This document shows, piece by piece, positions 9,034 through 17,089 of a DNA stretch of 64,000 nucleotides (positions are counted from its first letter, which is position 1; each line of letters opens with the position of its first letter). The notes below the pieces were generated by a model that was not told where the DNA came from, searched no databases, and was given only the letters and a program-made list of their open reading frames with translations. The position numbers and the translations under genes were made by a program. The DNA is from Actinoplanes oryzae (lineage in GTDB: Bacteria; Actinomycetota; Actinomycetes; Mycobacteriales; Micromonosporaceae), in assembly GCF_030757795.1 (NCBI RefSeq), contig NZ_JAUQWH010000003.1:62001-126000 (forward strand), written 5' to 3'.

Positions 9034-9792
9034 TCAGAGCGGGACGAGGCGGGCGGCGAGGGCGACGGCGTTGAGGTCGCCCTCGCGGAGGCGGTGGGCG
9101 GCGTCCGGCTCGCCCAGGCTGACCAGGCGCTCGGCCGTCGTGTCGATGAGGCGGGCGTCGCCGCTGAGCAGTTTGCGGGCGATGGTTGCCTGGGTGGGGC
9201 TGAGTTCGGCGTACGCGCACTGGTCGAGCGCCGCGATGGTGTCCTCGTCGAGGGTGCCGGCCAGGGCGCGCTCGGTGACGACGCGCAGCAGCCAGGAGGG
9301 CCACCAGCTGTAGCGGCCGATGAGGTGGCCGGAGCGGATGGCGTCGGCGGGGCGCTGGCCGCCGTCGAGCAGGCGCAGGGTGAGCGGGATGTCGAAGCGT
9401 TCGAGGCGCAGGGCCGTGACGAAGAGGCTCCGGAGGCGCGGCTTGCTGACGACGGCGGACGCCGACGCCGCGGCGGAGGCGAAGTCGCCGCGCATGGCGG
9501 TCAGCAGGATCGCGGCCTCCTCGGTGGCGATGGCCGAGCCGGTGGCGCGTTCCTCGATGCGGGCGAGGGTGCGTTCGAGGCGCTCGACGGCCTCCTGGGC
9601 GTGGGCGGCCCGCTCCGGGATCGAGGGGCGTTCGAGGTGCCGGATGACGGTGTCGGTGCCGAGCTTGACCTCGCGGCGCAGCAGGGGCGCCTGGATCTTG
9701 GGCAGGACCAGGTCGGCGAGGCCCTCGAGGAGGTAGGCGCGGTCGAACCGGTCGGAGGCGGCCAGGAACTCGGCCCACCAGGTGGCGTCCAC
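9034..9792 (-). CDS. conserved-looking hypothetical protein, soluble
   Basis: The 252-residue product begins MDATWWAEFLAASDRFDRAY and is rich in Leu, Ala, Arg and Glu, consistent with a mainly alpha-helical, possibly TPR- or HEAT-like repeat fold. There is no signal peptide, membrane segment or catalytic motif that I recognise. Periodic helical pairs, such as LVSLGEPDAAHRLREGDLNA near the C-terminus, hint at protein-protein interaction. It is upstream of and co-directional with the small membrane protein gene (69-nt gap), so an operon is possible. Function unknown. Confidence 0.65.
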   Translation of the reverse strand: MDATWWAEFLAASDRFDRAYLLEGLADLVLPKIQAPLLRREVKLGTDTVIRHLERPSIPERAAHAQEAVERLERTLARIEERATGSAIATEEAAILLTAMRGDFASAAASASAVVSKPRLRSLFVTALRLERFDIPLTLRLLDGGQRPADAIRSGHLIGRYSWWPSWLLRVVTERALAGTLDEDTIAALDQCAYAELSPTQATIARKLLSGDARLIDTTAERLVSLGEPDAAHRLREGDLNAVALAARLVPL

Positions 9793-9822
9793 ATCCCCAG
9801 ATTAGCGGACAAACAGGCCCAA

Positions 9823-9852
9823 GCCGGGCCCCTGCGTCAACAGGGGCCCGGC
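9823..9852 (-). terminator. intrinsic terminator-like hairpin after the PQQ dehydrogenase gene
   Basis: A perfect 12-bp stem, GCCGGGCCCCTG (9823-9834) and CAGGGGCCCGGC (9841-9852), has a 6-nt loop. It lies 13 nt past the dehydrogenase stop on the minus strand and has a weak T-rich tail on that strand. Confidence 0.6.
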
Positions 9853-9864
9853 CGGCGGGAAAAC

Positions 9865-11937
9865 CTAGGACGCCGGGGTCAGGACGACCTGGTCGCTGCC
9901 GGACTGCGGCGGGGTGCCGGTGTCCGTGTACTCGGCGACGAACACCGCGGTCAGGTTCGACGCGCCGGCGTGACCGGCGTCGAGGAACGTGGTGATCGAG
10001 CCGGTGCAGCCGGACGCCGTGGAGAGCGGGTGCCCGTGCTGGTCGTGGCCCAGGATGTAGGTGACGGTGACCCGCGAGCAGTCCACGGGCTGGTCGTCGG
10101 TGACGGTGACCTCGTAGGTGACCGTGTCACCGAACTGGAACGGCTGGCCCTCCTGCGGTGTGACGAAGGTGACCACGGGTGCGGCCGTGCCGACCGGGAG
10201 GATGACCTCGGCGGCGGCCCAGCGGCCGGTCGGGTCGGTCACCTTGAGGGTCGGGCGGTAGTTGCCGTTCTCGGTGAAGGTGTAGACCGCGTTGGCCTGG
10301 CGGGAGTCGATGATCCCGTCGTTGTTGAAGTCCCAGGCGTAGCGCAGCGAGTCGCCGTCGGGGTCGGTGGCGGTGCTCGTGAACGTCACGGTCAGCGGGG
10401 CCTCGCCGCTGGTGGGGTTGGCGGCGATGGAGACCGAGGGCGAGCGGTTGCCGCGTACGTAGTCGATGCGGGCAAGCTGTGCCTCGGGGTTCTCGCTGAA
10501 GTAGCCGTCGCCGTACTCGAGGACGTAGAGCGCGCCGTCGGGGCCGAACTCGAGGTCCATCGGGTTGTCGAAGACGAACGACGGGAGCACATCCTCGATC
10601 TTGGTGACCTGGTTGTCCTCGTCGAGCGTCAGCGCCTTGACCCAGTCGCGGGTCCACTCGGCCAGCAGCGGCTTGCCGTCGTAGAAGCGAGGCCACTTGG
10701 TCTGCGACTTGTTCGAGGCACTGTAGTGGTACTCGGGGCCACCCATCGGCCCGATGCCCCCGGTGCCCAGCTCGGGGAACTCGGGGCTGAGGCCGTACCC
10801 GTAGATGATCTCGGCCTTCTCGACCGGCGGGAGGCTGCGCTTGCCGGTGTTGTGGGGCGAGTCGTTGACCGGCGCGGCGCAGTTGAACGGCGCGCCGGAG
10901 GTGCGGGTGGCGAAGTCGAAGTCCACGTACGGCAGGTCGGGCGCGACGCAGTACGGCCACCCGTAGTTGGCGGGCTTGTCGATGGCCATCCAGCGGCCGC
11001 GGCCGTCCGGGCCCCGCTGCGGGTTGGCCGTGTTCGCGTCCGGCGAGTAGTCGCCGACGTAGACGACGCCCTCGGGCGACACGGTGAAGCGGAACGGGTT
11101 GCGCAGGCCCATGGCGTAGATCTCGGGCCGGGTCTTGGCGGTGCCGGCCTTGAAGAGGTTGCCCTTCGGGATCGTGTACGACCCGTTGGCCCCGACCTTG
11201 ATCCGCAGCACCTTGCCGCGCAGGTCGTTGGTGTTGCCGGCGGTCCGCTGCGCGTCGAAGGCCGGGTTGCGGTCCGCGCGCTCGTCCAGCGGCGCGTAGC
11301 CGTCGGACTCGAACGGGTTGCTGTCGTCGCCGGTGGACAGGTAGAGGTTGCCCGCGGCGTCGAAGTCGATCTTGCCGCCGACGTGGCAGCAGATGCCGCG
11401 GTCGGTGGGCACCTGGAGGATCTTCTGCTCGGTGCTCAGCGCCAGCGTGTTGCCGTTCAGCTTGAAGCGCGACAGCTGCATGTGGCCCTTGAACGGCGCG
11501 AAGTCGTCGGCCGTTCCGGTGAACGGCGCGTCGCCCTCGTTGACCGTGGGCGTCGCCGGGTCGTCCGACGGCGTGTTCAGCACCGGCGAGTAGTAGATGT
11601 AGACCCACTTGTTGGTCTTGAAGTTGTTGTCGATCGCGATGCCCTGCACGCCCTCCTCGTCGTGCAGGTAGACCGGGATCCGCGCGGCGAGGAAGTTCTC
11701 GCCGGTCTTCGGGTCGTTGATGCGTACCTCACCCTTGCGTGCCGTGTGCAGCACGCGCTTGTCCGGCAGGACCGCGAGGGCGATCGGCTCGCCGGGGAAG
11801 TCGTTGAGGGTGACCTTCTGGAAGCTGGAGTCGGGCGGCGGCGCCGCGGCGGGCGCGGCGGAGACCCCGGCGGACGGCACCCAGAGGGCGGTCGCCACCA
11901 GCAGAGCCCCGGGTACGGCCGTGAACAGTCGCTTCAT
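9865..11937 (-). CDS. secreted PQQ-dependent sugar (sorbosone/glucose) dehydrogenase with PKD domain
   Basis: A 690-residue exported protein. The signal peptide MKRLFTAVPGALLVATALWV is followed by an Ala/Pro-rich cleavage region. Residues about 35-495 form the soluble glucose/sorbosone dehydrogenase beta-propeller (PGEPIALAVLPDKRVLHTAR, GLRNPFRFTVSPEGVVYVGD, DLEFGPDGALYVLEYGDGY). A PKD domain follows at about 500-575 (APLTVTFTSTATDPDGDSL), then a further beta-sandwich. It oxidises sugars outside the cell with PQQ; fusions to ThuA are common in this family but not here. The ATG is preceded by AGGGGAGG. It lies 15 nt after the Tat-exported isomerase gene, so the two form an operon. Confidence 0.88.
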   Translation of the reverse strand: MKRLFTAVPGALLVATALWVPSAGVSAAPAAAPPPDSSFQKVTLNDFPGEPIALAVLPDKRVLHTARKGEVRINDPKTGENFLAARIPVYLHDEEGVQGIAIDNNFKTNKWVYIYYSPVLNTPSDDPATPTVNEGDAPFTGTADDFAPFKGHMQLSRFKLNGNTLALSTEQKILQVPTDRGICCHVGGKIDFDAAGNLYLSTGDDSNPFESDGYAPLDERADRNPAFDAQRTAGNTNDLRGKVLRIKVGANGSYTIPKGNLFKAGTAKTRPEIYAMGLRNPFRFTVSPEGVVYVGDYSPDANTANPQRGPDGRGRWMAIDKPANYGWPYCVAPDLPYVDFDFATRTSGAPFNCAAPVNDSPHNTGKRSLPPVEKAEIIYGYGLSPEFPELGTGGIGPMGGPEYHYSASNKSQTKWPRFYDGKPLLAEWTRDWVKALTLDEDNQVTKIEDVLPSFVFDNPMDLEFGPDGALYVLEYGDGYFSENPEAQLARIDYVRGNRSPSVSIAANPTSGEAPLTVTFTSTATDPDGDSLRYAWDFNNDGIIDSRQANAVYTFTENGNYRPTLKVTDPTGRWAAAEVILPVGTAAPVVTFVTPQEGQPFQFGDTVTYEVTVTDDQPVDCSRVTVTYILGHDQHGHPLSTASGCTGSITTFLDAGHAGASNLTAVFVAEYTDTGTPPQSGSDQVVLTPAS

Positions 11938-11952
11938 GGAGCCTCCCCTTCT

Positions 11953-12867
11953 CTAGAAGCGCAGCGTGTCGAGGAACTGGAAGCCGCGGCGCGCGGTGAT
12001 CAGCGCGTCGGCGGGCGTGCGTGGCGGGCTGCCGGCGTCGTCGCGTTCCACGATGTACTCGATGAGTCCCGCCTCGCGGGAGTGGTCGAAGATGCGGCCG
12101 AAGTCGATGAACCCGTCGCCCGGGTCGGCGAAGCTCCCCGAGGGGGCGAGGTCCTTGACGTGCACCTGGCGGATCCGGCCCCGGTTGCGCCCGATGAGGT
12201 CGACCGGATCGGCCGCGCCGCGGAAGGCCCAGAAAAGATCCACTTCCAGGTGTACGAGACCCGGGTCGGTCTCGCGGGTCAGCACGTCGAAGCCGGTGAG
12301 CTTGCCGCCGTCCTGCCGCGCGAACTCGTTGTGGTGGTTGTGGTAGCCGAACGACAGCCCGTGCTTGCGGGCCAGCTTGCCGGCCTTGTTGAGGTCCTTG
12401 GCGAAGGCCTTCCACACCGCGCTGTCGCGGATCGGGTTGCCCGCGGAGTCGGTCCCGAAGTACGGGTGGACGATGTACTTGTTGCCGACGATGTTCGCGT
12501 CCTCGAGCGCCGCCTCCCAGGTGGCGGCGTTGAAGGGCTGTGGGATGCCGACGTGCCCCGAGGTGGCGCGCAGGCCGGCGCGGCGCAGGGCGGCCCGGAA
12601 CTCGGTGGCCGTGCGCCCGACGAAGCCGGCGTGCTCGACCCGGCGGTAGCCGATGGCGGCGAGCTCGGCGAGGCTGGCGTCGAGGTCGATGGCGAGCTGG
12701 TTGCGCAGCGTGTAGAGCTGGACGCTGATCTGGTCGCGCGGCACGCGCGTGAGGTGGCCCTTGCTGCCGCCGGCCATGGCGGCGGAGGGAAGCACGGTGG
12801 CCGCGGCGGCGCCGGCCGCGGCGGCGCCCAGGATGCCTCTGCGGCTGATATTGGGTGGGTTCTGCAT
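11953..12867 (-). CDS. Tat-exported sugar phosphate isomerase/epimerase-like TIM-barrel protein
   Basis: A 304-residue AP-endonuclease-2/xylose-isomerase-like TIM barrel with a twin-arginine leader (ISRRGILGAAAAGAAAATVL, residues 7-26). Barrel motifs include QISVQLYTLRNQL, GYHNHHNEFA and LVHLEVDLFWAFRG, whose acidic and His residues suit a divalent metal site. The start is set at MQNPPNISRRG because it places the Tat motif near the N-terminus and has GGGAGG upstream; an earlier start would add 65 unlikely residues. It is the first gene of the operon with the PQQ dehydrogenase, suggesting extracellular or envelope sugar conversion. Substrate unknown. Confidence 0.83.
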   Translation of the reverse strand: MQNPPNISRRGILGAAAAGAAAATVLPSAAMAGGSKGHLTRVPRDQISVQLYTLRNQLAIDLDASLAELAAIGYRRVEHAGFVGRTATEFRAALRRAGLRATSGHVGIPQPFNAATWEAALEDANIVGNKYIVHPYFGTDSAGNPIRDSAVWKAFAKDLNKAGKLARKHGLSFGYHNHHNEFARQDGGKLTGFDVLTRETDPGLVHLEVDLFWAFRGAADPVDLIGRNRGRIRQVHVKDLAPSGSFADPGDGFIDFGRIFDHSREAGLIEYIVERDDAGSPPRTPADALITARRGFQFLDTLRF

Positions 12868-13060
12868 CGTCTTTGCACTGCCTCCCGGTCGATGGTGCGG
12901 GATTGATGCTGCTCGAAGCTCCGGCCTGATGTTAATCACAGGTTTCGCTCTCGTGGCAAAAAGAATCTTCGGAATATGCAAAAGTTCAGCGCGGCCGGTG
13001 CATAAGTCCACGTCAACACGGACAGGACGGGCATCGACACGGGCTGCGATCCTGGGAGGC

Positions 13061-13600
13061 ATGCTGAGCTTTGCGTCCCTTGTGGTCGCCGCGCTGGCCC
13101 TGCTCGTCTCGGCCGGAGTAGCGTGGCGCCAGCTGAACTACATGCGCCACGGCACGATGCTGCCGGTGGCGCTCGACATGTTCGCCGAGTTCCGCACGCC
13201 GCAGTTCCGCACCTGCATGCGCTATCTCACCGAGGACCTGCACCGGGAGCACCCGCCCGGCGAGGAGGGGATCCTCTCCCTGCCCGACGACGTCCGGGCC
13301 CTGGTCGTCCCGGCGGTGAGCTACTTCAACAACCTGGGCCTGCTCGTGGCGCAGCGCGTGGTGGACCCGGACGTCGTCCGCGGCTTCATGAACCACTCGA
13401 TCCTGCGGGCCTGGGACCGCACGGCGCCCTACATCCGGGTGGAGCGGGCCCGCCGCAACGACCCGGCCTACTACCAGTACTTCGAGCACCTGGCGGCCGT
13501 CTGCCTGCGCCCGGGCAAGGCCCCGGAGCTCGACAAGGTGCCCGACGGCTGGAGCTACGACGTCACGCCGTACGTACGGCCGAGGAAGCCAGCATCCTAG
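13061..13600 (+). CDS. membrane-anchored DUF4760-like protein
   Basis: The 179-residue protein has one N-terminal membrane helix (LSFASLVVAALALLVSAGVA, residues 2-21) and a soluble region with LNYMRHGTMLPVALDMFAEF, VSYFNNLGLLVAQRVVDPD and YYQYFEHLAAVCL, matching the DUF4760 pattern. The biochemical role is unknown. The ATG is next to GGGAGG with almost no spacer, so the start may be slightly off. It is divergent from the isomerase operon across a relatively AT-rich 193-bp region. Its 3' end overlaps the convergent GGDEF-EAL gene by 38 nt. Confidence 0.7.
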   Translation: MLSFASLVVAALALLVSAGVAWRQLNYMRHGTMLPVALDMFAEFRTPQFRTCMRYLTEDLHREHPPGEEGILSLPDDVRALVVPAVSYFNNLGLLVAQRVVDPDVVRGFMNHSILRAWDRTAPYIRVERARRNDPAYYQYFEHLAAVCLRPGKAPELDKVPDGWSYDVTPYVRPRKPAS

Positions 13601-15896
13601 TCATCGCCGCCGCGTCCATCGGCGCGGCGAGGTGATAGCCCTGCCCGAGCGTGTAGCCGAGCGCCTGCAGCCGGTCCGCCTGCGCCTGGTTCTCGATGCC
13701 CTCGGCCACGGTGTCCAGCCGCAGCGCCGAGGCCAGCTGGATGACCGCCCGGGCCACCGCCTGCCGGGCGTCGCGGGCCACCGGGTCGGCGTCCTCGATC
13801 TCGATGCCGTCCACGAACGACTTGTCCAGCTTGACGATCGCCGCGGGGAAGGCGCGCAGCAGGCTCAGCGACGACTCCCCCGTGCCGAAGTCGTCGAGGG
13901 CCAGCTTGATGCCGAGGCTGTCCAGCTCGTGCAGGGTCCGCGAGACCTGGGTGCCGCGCAGCGCCGCGGACTCGGTGAGCTCCAGCACCAGCCGGTCGGC
14001 GGGCAGGCCCGACTCGGCGAGGGCGGCAAGCACGTCGGTGACGAAGTCGGGGTCGTGCAGCTGGCGGGCGGACACGTTGACGCCCGGCTTCTGCAGGGCG
14101 TCCGGGCCGAACTCGGCGAACCACTTGGCGGCCTGCACGCACGTCTCGCGCAGCACGAAGCGGCCCAGGGGGACGATCAGGCCCGTACGCTCGGCCGCCG
14201 GCACGAACTCGCCCGGCGGCACCGGCCCGCGCACCGGGTGGTGCCACCGCACGAGGGCCTCGACGCCGATGACGCGCCCGGTGGCCAGCTCGACCACCGG
14301 CTGGTAGACGACGCCGAACTCGCCCTGGTCCAGGGCGCGGCGCAGCTCCCCGCCCAGGCGCATGTGGGCGACCACGGGCTCGGCCATGCCCGGCTGGTAG
14401 CGGACGCAGGAGGCCTTGCCGCGCTGCTTGGCCGCGTACATGGCGATGTCGGCCTCCCGCAGGACGTTCTCGACCGCGCCCGGCCCCGCGGTCGCGATGC
14501 CGATGCTGGCCTGCACCAGCAACCGGTGCGCCCCGAGCGGCTCGTTGAGGGCGTCGAGGATGCCGCGGGCCACCGGCTCTCCCGGCTCGCCGCCGGGCAG
14601 GAGCACGGCGAACTCATCACCCCCGATGCGTACGGGCATGCCGCCGCTGCGGCGCAGCACCGCCGCGAAGGCCGTCAGCAACTCGTCCCCGACGTCGTGC
14701 CCGAGCGAGTCGTTGACCGTCTTGAAGTCGTCCAGGTCCACGAGCAGCACCGTGGCCCCGGAGCCCGCCGAGGCGAGGGCCGCCCGGAAGGTCGCGCGGT
14801 TCGCCAGCCCGGTCAGCGCGTCGTGGCCGGCCTCGTACTGCAGCCGTTCCTCCTGGCGGCGCAGGCCGGCGAGCAGCCGCTGGTTCTCGCGGGCCGACAG
14901 GAACTGCCGCACGGCCACCAGCACGCTCGCCACCACCGCGGCCGCCAGCGTCACCCGGTCCGGCCACTCGGGACGCCCGATCGCCACGGCCAGCAGGGAG
15001 ATGCTGACCGCGGCGATGGCGACGTACGGGAGCGGGGAGAGGGTCCGGCGCGCGGGCCGCCGCCGGCCGAGCGAGGCTTTCCACTGCTGGTGTACGGCCA
15101 CCGCGACCAGCACCGGCGCCAGCGGCAGCACCACGGCCTGCGCCGGGGCGGCACCGGGATCGCCGAAGGTCGAGCCGAGCACGGCGACGCCGGTGCCGGT
15201 GAGCCCGACCGCGGCGACCAGGCGCATCGCCGTCCGGTCGACCGGCCCGTCGTCGCCCAGACAGGACACCTTGGTGATGCTGCCGAGCGAGAAGAGGAAG
15301 GCGACACCGACCACGGACAGCGTCTGGGGGCTCCACGGGTCGGGCACGGTGATCATCGGGGCAAGTCCGAAGTGCCACAGCAGCGTGCCGCAGCCCACGA
15401 ACGCGATGGCCCGGTCGAGGAACATGCGCCGGCGCTCCCTCGGGCCGGCCACCTTGACGGGCACCAGCGCGACCGCGGCCATCACGGCGCCGAAGCCCAT
15501 GATGACGCAGAGCGCCGCCGGGACGGGCATGTCGGCGGCCAGGGCGTCGTCGCCGTGGCGGAAGGCGTTGCCGGCGGACAGGGCGTACCCGGCGGTCATC
15601 AGCACCGCCCCGGCCAGCACCAGGTCCCAGAAGCGCCGGGCCAGCACGTCGGCGCGGACCACGGCCCGCAGCCGCCACACGGCGGCGATCGCGAGGACGC
15701 CGCCGGCCGGCACGGTCACGTACGCGACGGCGACCGGGCCGGCGCCGGTGAGCGCCCAGACGGCGTACCAGACCCAGCTCGCCAGGGTCAGCGCGCCGAC
15801 GGCCGCCACGAACCGCCACGGCACCCGCGGGCCGCCACCCGCAAGATCCTGCGAAGTCACCAGCCCACGCTGCACCACGACGGACGTGAATACCAT
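13563..15896 (-). CDS. membrane GGDEF-EAL protein (c-di-GMP cyclase/phosphodiesterase)
   Basis: The 777-residue protein has an N-terminal block of about eight to ten membrane helices (residues about 25-340), a GGDEF domain (about 355-510; VRIGGDEFAVLLPG intact) and an EAL domain (about 520-765; GVEALVRWHHP, ELTESA and LALDDFGTGESSLSLL intact). Both active sites look competent, so it could make and break c-di-GMP at the membrane. The segment before GGDEF reads RRSGGMPVRI and lacks the RxxD inhibitory site. The start is uncertain: this ATG has no clear ribosome site, and an in-frame start 49 codons upstream would add low-complexity sequence. Confidence 0.9.
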   Translation of the reverse strand: MVFTSVVVQRGLVTSQDLAGGGPRVPWRFVAAVGALTLASWVWYAVWALTGAGPVAVAYVTVPAGGVLAIAAVWRLRAVVRADVLARRFWDLVLAGAVLMTAGYALSAGNAFRHGDDALAADMPVPAALCVIMGFGAVMAAVALVPVKVAGPRERRRMFLDRAIAFVGCGTLLWHFGLAPMITVPDPWSPQTLSVVGVAFLFSLGSITKVSCLGDDGPVDRTAMRLVAAVGLTGTGVAVLGSTFGDPGAAPAQAVVLPLAPVLVAVAVHQQWKASLGRRRPARRTLSPLPYVAIAAVSISLLAVAIGRPEWPDRVTLAAAVVASVLVAVRQFLSARENQRLLAGLRRQEERLQYEAGHDALTGLANRATFRAALASAGSGATVLLVDLDDFKTVNDSLGHDVGDELLTAFAAVLRRSGGMPVRIGGDEFAVLLPGGEPGEPVARGILDALNEPLGAHRLLVQASIGIATAGPGAVENVLREADIAMYAAKQRGKASCVRYQPGMAEPVVAHMRLGGELRRALDQGEFGVVYQPVVELATGRVIGVEALVRWHHPVRGPVPPGEFVPAAERTGLIVPLGRFVLRETCVQAAKWFAEFGPDALQKPGVNVSARQLHDPDFVTDVLAALAESGLPADRLVLELTESAALRGTQVSRTLHELDSLGIKLALDDFGTGESSLSLLRAFPAAIVKLDKSFVDGIEIEDADPVARDARQAVARAVIQLASALRLDTVAEGIENQAQADRLQALGYTLGQGYHLAAPMDAAAMTRMLASSAVRTA

Positions 15897-15996
15897 CCGC
15901 GAAACGGCCCATCGGCCGAAAGTCGCACTCCCGCGGGCACCGGCCCCTCCCCCGGCCCGATGCGCGTGCCCGGCGCGGGCGGCCAAGCTGGGCGGC

Positions 15997-16593
15997 ATGA
16001 CCACGGACCACCTCGCCACCGCGGCGCTCGCCCACGCCGACACCCTCGTCCTCGACTATCTGGCGGCGCTGTGGGCCGCGACCGAGGACATCGAGCCGGG
16101 CCTGCGGGACGAACTCATGACGACCGTCGCCGACTACATCGCCCTGCGCCGCGCCGGCGAGGACCCCTCGGTGGCACTGCAGCGCCTCGGCCCGCCCGGC
16201 GCCCTGGCCGACTCGGTCCGCCGCGGCCGCATCCCGGTCCATCTGCGTACCCCCGCGCGCCCAGCGGTCGCACAGCCGCCTGCCGCGCCGCCCGCCCCTG
16301 CCGCGGACGCCGTCGCGCTGGGCCTGCTCACCGCCGGGTCCGTCTTCCTCCCGGGTGCGGGACCCCTGGCCGGTACGGTCATCGCGCTCGCGTCTCCACG
16401 CTGGACCGCCGGCCCGAAGGTCGCCGCCGCGGCCCTGTCCACCGGATCGGTGCTGCTGTCGTTCCTCGTCCTCGTGGCCGCCCTGTCGACCAGCCTGAGC
16501 CTCCCCGGGCTGGTCATCTCCTACATCCTCGGCATCGCCGGCGCCAACCTCGCCGCGGTCACGCTCCTGCCCGGCTTCCGCGCCTCCCGCTGA
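15997..16593 (+). CDS. small membrane protein with HAAS-like N-terminus
   Basis: The 198-residue protein has a helical N-terminus (LVLDYLAALWAATEDIEPGL) similar to the HAAS/DUF1700 module that packs against the membrane in permease-associated regulators. A Pro/Ala linker follows at about 85-103. Three to four hydrophobic helices then cover about 104-195 (LSTGSVLLSFLVLVAALSTS). HAAS proteins often sit next to PadR regulators; none is present here. It is divergent from the GGDEF-EAL gene. Function unknown. Confidence 0.65.
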   Translation: MTTDHLATAALAHADTLVLDYLAALWAATEDIEPGLRDELMTTVADYIALRRAGEDPSVALQRLGPPGALADSVRRGRIPVHLRTPARPAVAQPPAAPPAPAADAVALGLLTAGSVFLPGAGPLAGTVIALASPRWTAGPKVAAAALSTGSVLLSFLVLVAALSTSLSLPGLVISYILGIAGANLAAVTLLPGFRASR

Positions 16594-16612
16594 CCCGCCG
16601 TAGGCTCGGGGA

Positions 16613-17017
16613 ATGGATCCGGAGTGGCAGGCGCAGCGGGACCGCGCTGTCGCGGCCCACGCGGCGGATCTGGCCCGGCGGGCGGCGGCCGAGGCGGAGC
16701 AGGCCGCCGCGATGCTGCGCGAGTTCGTCGCCGCGGCCCGGGCTCGCGACCTGGCGCCGGCGCCCCTGACCGCGCGCTCCTACGGCGGCGCGCGCTACCG
16801 GACGACGCTGCGCGGCTGGTACCTGCGCCGCGACCAGTCGATGGCCGTCGCCGAGGACGGCCTGTTCTACCTGCTGACCGTGCCCGCGTCGCTCGCGGCC
16901 CGGCTCACCGGCGCCCGGATCGAGCCGGCCACGCCCCGCCTGGTGCTCGGCGAGGGCGGCCGCGACGGCGAGCGCATCCCGCTCCGCGCCGTCCTCGACC
17001 GCCTGCTCGCCGGGTGA
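16613..17017 (+). CDS. small actinobacterial hypothetical protein
   Basis: The 134-residue protein has an N-terminal Ala/Arg/Glu-rich helix that is probably a coiled coil (residues 8-45). A compact domain follows, with RTTLRGWYLRRDQSMAVAED and GLFYLLTVP. No catalytic motif is recognised. It starts 19 nt after the preceding stop, so it is likely co-transcribed with the HAAS-like protein gene. Function unknown. Confidence 0.65.
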   Translation: MDPEWQAQRDRAVAAHAADLARRAAAEAEQAAAMLREFVAAARARDLAPAPLTARSYGGARYRTTLRGWYLRRDQSMAVAEDGLFYLLTVPASLAARLTGARIEPATPRLVLGEGGRDGERIPLRAVLDRLLAG

Positions 17018-17029
17018 GGGTGGGCAGTT

Positions 17030-17089
17030 TCAGAGGCTCCGGCCGCCGGACAGGTCGATGATCGCACCGGTCTGCTCGCGCAGGGACTG
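17030..17089 (-). pseudogene. remnant of a short-chain dehydrogenase C-terminus
   Basis: Immediately after the stop of the ROK gene, the same frame continues as QSLREQTGAIIDLSGGRSL and a second stop. The last dozen residues match the usual SDR ending, where a Gly-x-x-(hydrophobic)-Asp-x-x-Gly-Gly segment closes the protein. No other part of an SDR gene is visible in this strand, so this looks like the 3' scar of a deleted gene. Confidence 0.45.

Noticed and set aside
8515..12906. A 1463-codon open frame on the plus strand
   Set aside because: It runs antisense to the PQQ dehydrogenase, isomerase and two other genes with clear families. Its translation is low-complexity Arg/Gly/Val/Asp sequence with no motif, as expected for high-GC mirror frames.
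13632..16769. A 1045-codon open frame on the plus strand
   Set aside because: Antisense to the GGDEF-EAL gene; composition typical of a shadow frame.
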